Shown piece after piece: positions 23,227 through 32,507 of a stretch of 64,000 nt of DNA; position 1 is the stretch's first letter, and each line of letters begins with the position of its first letter. A program made the translations under genes and the position numbers. The stretch lies in NCBI RefSeq assembly GCF_025766255.1, contig NW_026516670.1, positions 62,001 to 126,000 on the forward strand. The letters run 5' to 3'. The stretch is from Zychaea mexicana. Its lineage: Eukaryota > Mucoromycota > Mucoromycetes > Mucorales > Lichtheimiaceae. Below the pieces are notes generated by a model. It was not told where the DNA came from, searched no databases, and saw only the letters and a program-made list of their open reading frames with translations.

Positions 23227-25543
23227 ATGGTACCCCACGATGCGTCTCATTTGCACGACGATCTCGATGATGAGAGCGAAATGGGACTCATGAACGAATA
23301 CGCCTATTCCTTTAAACCACAGCAACCAGATGGCGACGGGTCAGAAAATGCATCATTATTATCCGAAGAAAGTACCAGTGGACGACGAGCAAGGCGGAGA
23401 AGTGGTGGAGCAGCAGACTTGGAATTTAAACCCGAGATCGACACCGGTGGTGTTTCCGATTCATGTTTCTCTTTTAAAAAGTTATGGAAATACACAGGGC
23501 CAGGTATGTCGTCTTTATACTTTTCACAAGGAGCAGGCACTACCGAAAAGAGGGTACATGCTTCGTATAATTTTCTGGTTTATGTATCCAAGAATGCTGA
23601 CGGGTATATTTGCTTTCTATATAGGATGGTTAATGTAAGAAACGACTTGCTATATGGAACTCCTCTCATTTAGCTGTGACGACTGACGACTTGTTCTTCA
23701 ACATAGGTCGATTGCCTATTTAGATCCTGGCAACCTAGAATCGGATCTGCAAGCAGGCGCGATCGCAGGATACAGTTTACTATGGCTGTTGTTTTGGGCA
23801 CATGTCACTGGCCTAGCGTTTCAGCTTTTGTCAGCACGACTCGGAACAGTTACTGGACAACATTTGGCACAACTGATTCGACAATCGTATACAACGAGAA
23901 TGTCCGTTGTCCTGTGGGCATTTGCTCAAATAGCGATTATTGGCGCAGATATAATGGAAATTATTGGCACCGCGATCGCATTACATATATTGCTCCGATT
24001 ACCCCTCTGGGTGGGCGTGCTCATCACGACAGTCGACACGTTTACGTTCATGATGATTCAGCGCTACGGCATGCGCAAAATGGAGGCATTCTTCATGATG
24101 CTGATCCTGGTGATGACCACGTGTTTTTGGGTCGAAATGGTTGTTTCAAAACCGGACGTGGCGCAGATCTTCCGTGGATTGGCCGTACCTGTCGTACCAA
24201 AGAACGCGGTAGTTCAAGCTGTTGGCATGTTGGGTGCTGTGGTGATGCCTCACAATATGTTTTTGCACAGGTAAAAAAGAAAAATGAAAAAGCCCCCCGG
24301 AGGGTGGGATGGGTGGATTGGAATGCAGTGTTTGTTTTCTCTGCGTAAAGGCTTAAACTGCCAGAATCTATTGTTTTTAGTGCATTGGTAGGATCGCGGG
24401 ACTTAGGAGCTGAGCCGACCGTGCGCAAGCGAAAAGAAGCCAACTTCTATTTCGGAATCGAGTCTGGTTTGGCATTATTTCTTTCGTTCTTGGTCAACTT
24501 GGCGATCGTTGTTGTATTTGCCCAAGGTAATTGAAGAACATGTGTCTGGTTTATATACATAGAGAGTGTACCATGCCCGCCACCCCCCTGATAATAACTG
24601 CTTCATTTTCCCGATATACTACATAGTGTTCTACAAACCTGATGCACCGGACAATATTGATCTGCCTGGTTTGGCGGATGCAGATGCAGTGCTGAAACGG
24701 ACATTAGGTTCTGCTGCACAATATCTTTGGGGTGCTGGTTTGCTTGCAGGTAAATATATAAACAATTTGTACTTGCTGTAATAAATATACACATTTTCGA
24801 TTTGGACTTACGCATCTCATGATGGCTGCTGCTGCTACTACTATCATTGTTATATAGCTGGACAGAGCTCAACGATGACGGGCACATTTGCAGGCCAGTA
24901 TGTGACCGAGGGTTTCTTTGGCAACATGTTCCGCAAAGACTGGCATCGAGTTGCCATTACGCGTGGTATCTCACTTATACCCTCCATGCTTGTCGCAGTT
25001 TTCGCCGTCGATCATTTTGATACCATGGGCGAACTGCTGAATGTACTACAAAGCGTGTGCCTTCCACCAGTCCTGATCCCGATTCTGAAACTATGTTCTT
25101 CCACAGCTGTTATGTCTGCGGAATTTACTACGTCAACTGTGCTGCATGTCATCTGCTGGCTGCTAACTGGCGTAGTCGTCGGCTTCAACGTATTCTTATT
25201 CGTTACGCATATCACATCGGTCTGGTCCTTTGTTATGATTGGTGCCTTTGGTCTTGTTTACCTGGTAAGTTTATTGTTTTTTAATTTCATGCAGTAACAA
25301 AAAAGGGAGGTGGTCTGTGCGAAAACTCTGCTGCAAGGAACAATAGAAAACTTTATATCAGAAAAGCTGAAACGCCACATACTTGCTCTTTGTCCCCTGT
25401 GTTTTGCCTAGGCCTTCCTTGCCTATATGGTATGGTTACCCCTGGATTATGTGCCAAAGGGCGCTAATAGCGACGACGATGGCTGGATGGCTATTCCAGA
25501 AAACAGTGACGATGAAGAAATCTCTCTGCGACAAGAACCTTAA
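23227..25543 (+). CDS. NRAMP-family divalent metal transporter
   Basis: Proton-coupled Mn/Fe transporter of the NRAMP (SMF) family in plasma or vacuolar membrane. Exons: 23227-23503, 23625-23634 (10 nt), 23707-24270, 24381-24526, 24627-24749, 24858-25264, 25412-25543; 552 residues. After a ~85-residue acidic cytosolic tail comes TM1 with the metal-binding DPGN (102-105). TM6 holds MPH (276-278). The transport signature region GQSSTMTGTFAGQYV is present. The 10-nt exon supplies the last two bases of a Gly codon, Trp-Leu and two bases of a Met codon, just ahead of SIAYLDPGN; without it the frame and TM1 break. ATG 23077 and 23122 lie in frame upstream but add a pyrimidine-rich, hydrophobic stretch that reads as leader, so 23227 is preferred. 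Acidic C-terminal tail. Confidence 0.92.
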
Positions 25544-25800
25544 AAATGCACCCTATCCGCACTCTTTCATAAAGCAATTTCTCAATCCCCCACTCTTTTT
25601 CTCCGTTTCCATTATTTCTACTTCTTCAACGCAACAGAACTATACATTTACCATCACATCACTTCATCAATTCTACTATATTACCGACTCACGCACACCC
25701 ACATGAATCGCCTTTGTTGTTATTTTCTCCTCGTATCTCCCACTTCTATGTACCATATACGCAATCTTGCACAAAAAATACAGTCTTGTTCTTTGGTTTA
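25544..25800. other. NRAMP 3' flank up to the element boundary
   Basis: AT-rich 3' region without a gene. It ends in TA at 25799-25800, directly before the mobile element terminus. Confidence 0.4.
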
Positions 25801-25808
25801 CAGTCATT

Positions 25809-25943
25809 TCAAAAAGTAAAGTCGCTGATTTTGAGTTTGATGTCGTGCAAAAAATCTTCGTGTGCAACAACAAAGTCGCTTGATCCAGCAAGGAAGTCGT
25901 AATGAGCTTCTTTTATTTTTGCCTGTCGCTTAGCAATTGGCAT
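25809..25943 (-). other. Outward-facing 44-codon ORF at left terminus
   Basis: Starts MPIAKRQAKIKEAHYDF and stops 8 bp before the element end. An identical protein is encoded in mirror position (33655-33789, plus strand). The one base difference seen between the copies is synonymous (GAC/GAT for Asp). It may be the last exon of an older gene or chance; no family recognised. Confidence 0.3.
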
Positions 25944-25954
25944 TTTTATTTGGG

Positions 25955-25961
25955 TATAAAA
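25955..25961 (+). promoter_or_regulatory. TATA box in left terminal repeat
   Basis: TATAAAA in a GGG...ACGAG context, about 150 bp inside the element end and ~480 bp before the finger-protein ATG. The same box occurs in mirror position at 33637-33643. Both point toward the element centre. Assignment by consensus only. Confidence 0.45.
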
Positions 25962-26136
25962 ACGAGTGACATCCCCTTATTCTTTTAGTTCTCTCTTTTT
26001 TTTTCTTTCAAGTGACTTCAAAGGCTTTGTCTCCCATTCTGCCAAATGTTTTGTGACCTCCTTGTTCCTCATTCTAACATCGGCAGAATCCTCAAACCAA
26101 CATGTTGACTCAATTTGGGAAGGAAAAAGAAAGTGG

Positions 26137-26388
26137 GAAACTCCTTCCGTTTATGGCAGGAGTTTCCCGTTGTCGTTGGCTTGAGGATCAAAATCTTCGA
26201 TCAGCGTGAAACTCCGTCCGTTTATGGCAGGAGTTTCCCGCTGCCGTTGGCTTGAGGATCAAAATCTTCGATCAGCGTGAAACTCCTTCCGTTTATGGCA
26301 GGAGTTTCCCGTTGTCGTTGGCTTGAGGATCAAAATCTTCGATCAGCGTGAAACTCCGTCCGTTTATGGCAGGAGTTTCCCGCTGCCA
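26137..26388 (+). repeat. 71-bp tandem repeat, 3.5 units (left arm)
   Basis: Units start at 26137, 26208, 26279 and 26350, an exact 71-bp period; the last is partial. Units alternate between two versions (TTCCG/GTTGTCG and GTCCG/GCTGCCG), a higher-order period of 142 bp. Each unit contains a hairpin GGAAACTCC...GGAGTTTCC with a ~14-nt loop. The period is not a multiple of three, so it is unlikely to be coding. Confidence 0.9.
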
Positions 26389-26572
26389 TAACAAAAAAAA
26401 AAGGCCAGGCACCTTTTTCTTTCCTGACTCACAGGATGGAATTCATTGCGCTTGGGGAAACAGATGCACGAGTATGCAATCATTCCGTTTGCTCTACGAG
26501 TCTTGGACCAGCCAACAAGTCTGGTTTCTGTTCGAAGCATAGAAACATCAGCGACCAGCAATGCTCCCATGA

Positions 26573-26941
26573 TGTAAGGTGCGGACAGGAACAAGACAAG
26601 AAGGGACAGAAAGACCGGACGAGAATGTGCTAGGTGCTTTCAGCAAGAACAGGACAAGACAAGAAGGAAACCTGGAGGTAGGAGACCAGATGGTGAGGGA
26701 AGAAACAAGAACAAGGTATAGGATGGAAACAAGATATCTGACTGATGTTTTATTATTCAAAGACTATGGTGTTTATATATCTTTTACTATGGAATTTAAT
26801 AATGCGAATAAACGGAAAGATTGGTATTAGGGTTGTTAATTCGGACGATGATGATGGATGATATTGTTACTTGGGGATTTAATAAGTGATCATCGAGGTT
26901 GAGGGTGATCACTTAGTAGAGGTCGAGGAATGTTCATAACA
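26573..26941 (-). repeat. Solo 3' LTR of the chromovirus
   Basis: 369 bp, beginning TGTTATGAAC and ending CCTTACA on the minus strand (TG...CA ends). It is preceded by the purine tract AGAGGGGAGG just after the pol stop. No second LTR in the window. Confidence 0.8.
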
Positions 26942-28590
26942 TTACCTCCCCTCTTAGGCTCGAGTAACACGAGAGCGGGTCGAACGCCGAGGTGATGGTG
27001 GTGGTCGGATGCTGCATATGAAAGTCACGAACTACGTCAGCGGCGTTCCAAAGATTTGAAGCTGGTTCCCAGGTGTTTTCTGAGGGATCTATGTATCCCT
27101 TCCACGCAACTAGATATTGCAATTGACCCCGACGACGGCGACTGTCAAGTATACTGTCGACTTCGAAATGCTCTTCGCCCTGAACTTCTACAGGAGGCAA
27201 TGGCGCAGGTACACGGTCTTGAATGTCCGGAGTCGCCGGGTTATCGCGAGGCGTTAACAGGGCAACGTGGAACACTGGGTGAACCCGTAGTGCAACAGGC
27301 AAGTTCAACTTGTAGGCATGGGAGCCAACACGCGCAATGATTTTGAATGGGCCCAAGCGAGTATGGTCAAGCTTCGAAGATGGCCTAACAGTCTTGATAT
27401 TTTTGCTAGAGACATAAACGAAGTCGCCTATATTGAAGACTGGTGTGGCTCGATGGTGCGCGTTGTAGAACACGGCTTGCTGTTGCTGGGCGAGGCGAAT
27501 TTCACTTTTCAACGATTCATGAAGTTCTTTCAACTCCTTACAAAAATCTTCGGTAGCACCAGAGAGACCTGAACCCTGGGGCGCTGGCAACAAAGAAAAA
27601 CGTGGGTGGTAACCGTAGGTGGCCTCAAAAGGAGTATGGCGCGTGCTTGACTGGACAGAATTGTTGTAGCTGAATTCGGCAACAGGTAACAAGGAAGACC
27701 AGTCGTCCTGCTGGTAATTGATATACGCGCGAAGATACTGCTCCAATATTGAATTTACTACCTCAGTTTGTCCGTCGGTTTCGGGCCTGAAAGCTGTTGA
27801 CATATTTGACTTGATCTGGAGCAACTCGAGTAATGAACGCCAGAAACGCGACGTGAACAGTGCGCCACGATCCGAGACAATATCATTGGGTAGACCATGC
27901 AAACGGAAAACTTCCGTGACGAAAAGGTGGGCTAATTCGCTGGCCGTAATGGTGTCCTTGCATGGGACGAAGTGCGCCATTTTTGTCAATCGATCAACAA
28001 CAACCCAAATTGCATTGTGACCTGACGAGGATGGCAAACCAACAATGAAGTCCATGCTGATGGAAGACCAGGGACGAGGAGGTACTTGTAAGGGCTTGAG
28101 CTCACCGAGAGGGGCTTGACGGGAGTGCTTCGAGCGTTTGCAGGTGCGACAATTGGAGACGTAACGTTTGACGAATTGACGTAGTCCCGGCCAGAAGAAA
28201 CGCCGAGCCAACAGTTCGCAAGTCTTAGCGATACCGAAGTGGCCTGAGACTGGGTGATCGTGGTGTAGCCGCAACAATTCTAACTTCAACGCATCAACAT
28301 CAGGTACATAGATGCGGTCATCGAGGAACAACAATCCTGAATCATCGTCGAAGCGATACCGGCTCATCTTGACGTGAAGCTGCCTGGGTATGCTGGAAGG
28401 GTGTTGTACGAGGTTCAAGATTCTTGCGGTCTTAGCATCGTCATCGTATTTATCGCGTATTGCTGATATCAGGTCGTCATCAACAGGGCAACTAGAGACA
28501 GCCCCAAGAACGACTTGATCCTCACGAAATATGGATTTTATTGGCTGTTTATCGCTATCGTCCCCCTTCCGGAAGGCCATGTCCGAGCGA
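26573..28590 (-). mobile_element. 5'-truncated chromovirus (Ty3/gypsy) insertion
   Basis: Only the 3' part of an LTR retrotransposon is present: end of pol, polypurine tract and one LTR. One junction is the precise LTR end (TGTAAGG...). The other lies inside pol near the RNase H/integrase boundary, joined to arm sequence at ACTG microhomology. Comparison with the uninterrupted right arm shows only about 2 bp of arm sequence lost and no target duplication. Confidence 0.85.
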
Positions 28591-28601
28591 CTGTATTGCA
28601 A
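26934..28601 (-). pseudogene. Chromovirus integrase with chromodomain (pol fragment)
   Basis: An open frame of 555 codons without protease, reverse transcriptase or most of RNase H. The element-derived part starts near [11 protein letters not shown]. Zinc-binding HHCC ([11 protein letters not shown]...CRTCKRSKH), then the integrase core: Asp in SMDFIVGLP, Asp in [10 protein letters not shown], Glu in [13 protein letters not shown]. The GPY/F-type region is [13 protein letters not shown]. The C-terminal chromodomain contains [18 protein letters not shown] with its aromatic cage residues. The reading frame is unbroken, so the copy is young. Without RT it cannot replicate. Confidence 0.9.
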
Positions 28602-29630
28602 AAATTAGGAAAGACAACAAATCAGGCTTCTGCAAAAATCATAACAACCTCAGCTCCTCCAAAGAATTATCGACCTCAAGTTCACAACCAGGTTCCTCTA
28701 AGTCCATTCCAACAAAGCAATTGATTTGGCCAATGGTTCTGTGCTCTTATTGCAACGTATTGCCAGTGAACGCACTTATGAATGAGAAACGCAAATGCCA
28801 ATCATGCAGCAAAGCCAACAGCAGCAATAAAAACAATTGCAGCAAAAAGCGCCAACGAGATAAATACATGGCATTTTCATTTGCAGATGGATCCAAGCGC
28901 GCTTTCAAAGGCGCGTCATTCATGGACGATCGAGGTAAAAAGAAAAAAAAACACAACACTTTTGAATTATTGAGATTACTGACACCTTCTCTGGGCAATC
29001 ACCAATCTTATCAGTGGACAAAGCAGAAAATGGCGCAAAATTGATGGATTTGATACCCGTTAGAATGCACATACAAAAAGACTTGGCAGCTGCCACCACG
29101 GATCCGTTTGGTTTCTTCACACATTCTTGTATCAATGATATGCACAATGCAGATGTTGTATTTGATACCAAGCAACACCAAGGCACAACTTTGCAGGTCA
29201 CCTTGCAGCTCCCGGAGGAGGAAGAAAGACCGCAGGCCGAATCTCATCAAGATGCGACGTACAGCATCGAGGCAGCATTGAAGCAGGCTGGGTTTAGCAA
29301 ATTGTGCAAGGCAACCGGCCTGCTCGAACAACCGGACGATGAATTATTGGACATGTTGAGCATCGAGTTCCATGAGAAACCACAGTTGCTGGCAGGCATT
29401 GCGGATCTCCTTGTTAATGGGATCATACGCTACAAAAATCTGTTGATCAAGATTTTGACCGTGGAATCTTACTCGCGTCACGCATCTCTAGACATTCATA
29501 ATGAATCGCAAGTATTGGAATCAACGTATCCCATTCAAGGGCGCCTTTTTTGTGGAACAGTGCCCGCTGCAGATGGCAGAGGTTTGAAACAAAAATTGAT
29601 CGTTGCTTCCAAGACAATGAATGCTCTCTG

Positions 29631-29667
29631 CACTTGCTCCGTAACGCTAGGCAGCACACCCCAAGTC
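29631..29667. other. Centre of the palindrome (37 bp)
   Basis: Non-palindromic spacer between the last bases of the arms (...GCTCTCTG and CAGAGAGC...). It contains CACTTG near one side and CAAGTC near the other. The open frame of the arm gene reads straight through it into the antisense of the opposite arm. Confidence 0.75.
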
Positions 29668-30399
29668 CAGAGAGCATTCATTGTCTTGGAAGCAACGATC
29701 AATTTTTGTTTCAAACCTCTGCCATCTGCAGCGGGCACTGTTCCACAAAAAAGGCGCCCTTGAATGGGATACGTTGATTCCAATACTTGCGATTCATTAT
29801 GAATGTCTAGAGATGCGTGACGCGAGTAAGATTCCACGGTCAAAATCTTGATCAACAGATTTTTGTAGCGTATGATCCCATTAACAAGGAGATCCGCAAT
29901 GCCTGCCAGCAACTGTGGTTTCTCATGGAACTCGATGCTCAACATGTCCAATAATTCATCGTCCGGTTGTTCGAGCAGGCCGGTTGCCTTGCACAATTTG
30001 CTAAACCCAGCCTGCTTCAATGCTGCCTCGATGCTGTACGTCGCATCTTGATGAGATTCGGCCTGCGGTCTTTCTTCCTCCTCCGGGAGCTGCAAGGTGA
30101 CCTGCAAAGTTGTGCCTTGGTGTTGCTTGGTATCAAATACAACATCTGCATTGTGCATATCATTGATACAAGAATGTGTGAAGAAACCAAACGGATCCGT
30201 GGTGGCAGCTGCCAAGTCTTTTTGTATGTGCATTCTAACGGGTATCAAATCCATCAATTTTGCGCCATTTTCTGCTTTGTGGATATATTCATAGCCATAA
30301 GTAATAATAATTTTATAAATAAGGAGACTATTTATAAATTTATAATTACTATTGTATTTCCAAAAAAAAATTGAATTTCTATTTATTAAAAAAGTAATA

Positions 30400-31925
30400 A
30401 TGATGGATGTTAATAGCTTGATAACAAATGAGATTAATTCAATTCTTATAAATCATTGGATTTTTTTGAATAATAATTGGCCTGTTATTAATCATAAATA
30501 TAAACATAGAACTGAGTTGAAACATATAAATTATATAGACATTATTAAAAAAAATTAGTAGAAAAATTAGGATATATTGCTGTATTTTTCTTTTTAATAG
30601 TATTATATGGCAATAAGGAGTACCCTGGACCTTACTATGAAATTGAAAAAGGTTTATTCTTATTATACCATTTAGTTTCAGGTATTGCTGGGAAAGAAGA
30701 AATAGATAAATATCTTCCACAAAGTACATTTCATCGCTTTTATAAAAAATTTTAGATGGATGAAGATAATTATAAAAGGTTAAACAAAATTGTTAATGAG
30801 TCATTAGATACTATGTTTTCTAATATAAGATTAAGAATATTATCAGTACATAAATACAATCCTGATTTGTTTAAACATATTACTTTAATTCTTGACGGTC
30901 ACGATTCAAGAATCAATTATGTGGATACAGAAATTAAGCATAGCAGATTATATTCTTACAAATTTAAAAAAAATAGATTAAGAACACAAATCGTTAGTGA
31001 TATTAATGATATGATACTTTTTATATCCAAAAGTAATTTTTGTTCAGATAGTTCAGATGGTTCAATGTTTCTTAATATGAAATTATATCACAAAATGGAT
31101 GATAAAGATACTATTGCTATCGACGGCGGATATACTTTGTTTGTAAACCAATTTGTAGATTTAGCTGTTGAAAAAGGTTATACATATAGTGATTCTAATT
31201 TTGTTTATCCTATTAGAAAAAATGTTAATGAAAGTTTATCTATAACTGAAGACCATTTTAATAAGACCTTTGGAAGTTTTCATTCAAAAATAGAAAATCA
31301 GTTTTCAGAGTTAGGTAATAAATTTTATAGATTTAATAATAATAAATCAGTTGTTAGAATGGATAATATAAAGTTTTACAATTTACAATTTAAGGTTGCC
31401 TGTTTATTAAGAAATATTAGTATTTTTGTAGATAAATTTAATGTACCAATTTTACCCCATCATAAACTATGGGAATCAAATGAATTTGAATTTCCTGTTG
31501 AAAATAAATTATTAGATATTGTAGTAAGTAATGATAAGCAAAATAAAGATAAATTAGATAAAATGCTTGAATTACAAATGAATTTCTTAAATATGAATGT
31601 ATCAGAAATTAATATGGTTATTGATGAGTTTTCAGATGAAGATTCTAATAATCATAAAGATATTTCAAGTGAAGGTGAAGATGTCCCTAAATTCAATGAA
31701 AGGTCTAAAAAAAGAAAATAAAAAGGAAAACAAAAGGAAAAAAATTATAAATCCTATCAAATTGAAGCTGTTATTGACCATAAACTTAAAGATGGTTTAT
31801 ATACATTTTTAGTTAAATGGAAAGATTATTCCGATAGTGATAATAGTTGGCTAACAATAGAAAAATTTAATGAAAAGGAAATGTTAAATGAATATATTAA
31901 AAATAATAATCTTGGTGCATTATAA
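30400..31925 (+). pseudogene. DDE_Tnp_4-like transposase plus chromodomain, broken
   Basis: Three blocks can be seen. The N-terminal block (about 30400-30558) ends after a run of eight A's, where the frame shifts. The next block contains KEYPGPYYEIEKGLFLLYHL and STFHRFYKKF and ends in TAG at 30753-30755. The main ORF (30756-31721, 321 aa) carries candidate catalytic acids in LILDGHDS, AIDGGYTLF and IENQFSELG, as in IS5/DDE_Tnp_4 transposases. TAA at 31719-31721 is followed in the same frame by a chromodomain (FLVKWKDYSDSDNSWLTIEKF) to 31925. So one frameshift and two in-frame stops separate the parts. Decay of a single protein is the simplest reading. Confidence 0.8.
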
Positions 31926-32003
31926 ATAATTCGATAATCTCCCCCTCCTATATATAAATGAATATCTATATAGGATATATTGTTGTATGTATAACGTCTG
32001 CAG

Positions 32004-32507
32004 TTAATGTAATAAGCTTTTTATAAAATATTCCAAGTTAAGGTTGCCGCTATTACATACATGTATTGTTTTTGATTTTCTTTTTTTTACTTTTTTTAAA
32101 TCTTTTTTAGGATTACCATTATCAATAGATATGCAAGGTGGTAAAACAATTTTTTTATTTTTTTTCTTGGGCACATGAATTTTACTATGACTAGAACATA
32201 GATAATCAAGCTTGTTATCTCCAATATTAGTTCTAATCTTCCTGTGGCACATGTGACCTTCTTTCTTACCTCTTGTATGTATGAAAGTGCAAACATTTTC
32301 ACTACTATTTAAGTACCAAAATTGTTTATCTTTAACTTTATTCATTTTTTCATTTATTTTATTTTCCATAATCTTCATCTTACTTTCTTTTTTTTCTACC
32401 AACACTTCATCATCAAAATATTCCTTCATAACCTCTTCCATAAGATTTCTTATACTTTTAGTTAAGGATTTAGTAGATACAAGAATTTCTGTGTTTAAAA
32501 TTACCAT
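32004..32507 (-). CDS. Zinc-binding accessory ORF of the DDE transposon
   Basis: 167 residues, family not named. The N-terminal ~75 residues are Lys/Glu-rich and probably helical. The core has Cys-X13-Cys-X16-Cys-X2-His (CTFIHTRGKKEGHMC...LCSSH), a likely single zinc site. A Lys-rich tail follows. The very AT-rich codon use matches the transposase and differs from host genes. It is convergent with the transposase, with about 80 bp between stops. A DNA-binding partner of the transposase is plausible but not shown. Confidence 0.55.
   Translation of the reverse strand: MVILNTEILVSTKSLTKSIRNLMEEVMKEYFDDEVLVEKKESKMKIMENKINEKMNKVKDKQFWYLNSSENVCTFIHTRGKKEGHMCHRKIRTNIGDNKLDYLCSSHSKIHVPKKKNKKIVLPPCISIDNGNPKKDLKKVKKRKSKTIHVCNSGNLNLEYFIKSLLH

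Larger units (their letters stand above)
25801..29630 (+). repeat. Left arm of the palindrome
   Basis: Order from outside in: terminal repeat with TATA box (25801-26136), 71-bp tandem repeats (26137-26388), finger-protein exon (26436-26572), chromovirus insertion (26573-28590), remainder of the finger-protein gene (28591-29630). The homologous sequence is the reverse complement of 29668-33797. Confidence 0.88.
26436..29763 (+). pseudogene. Finger-protein gene, left-arm copy, disrupted
   Basis: Family not recognised. It starts MEFIALGETDARVC at 26436, just after an acceptor-like CTGACTCACAG. First finger CNHSVCSTSLGPANKSGFCSKH has CX4CX12CX2H spacing. At 26573 the chromovirus fragment breaks the gene; it resumes at 28591 with the second finger ([17 protein letters not shown]) and a CX2C...CX2C ribbon (CSYCNV...CQSCSK). 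GTAAAA at 28935 and TTATCAG ending at 29014 define an 80-nt intron. The following exon (from 29015) encodes ~200 residues without recognised motifs and runs through the palindrome centre into antisense of the other arm, stopping at 29763. The true 3' end was presumably lost when the palindrome formed. Confidence 0.6.

Noticed and set aside
26137..26388. 71-bp direct repeats as a CRISPR array
   Set aside because: Repeats are contiguous without spacers, lie in a eukaryotic mobile element and have an inverted second copy.
30753..31721. TAG/TAA read as sense codons (altered genetic code)
   Set aside because: All host genes here use normal stops. A frameshift in the same element points to simple decay.
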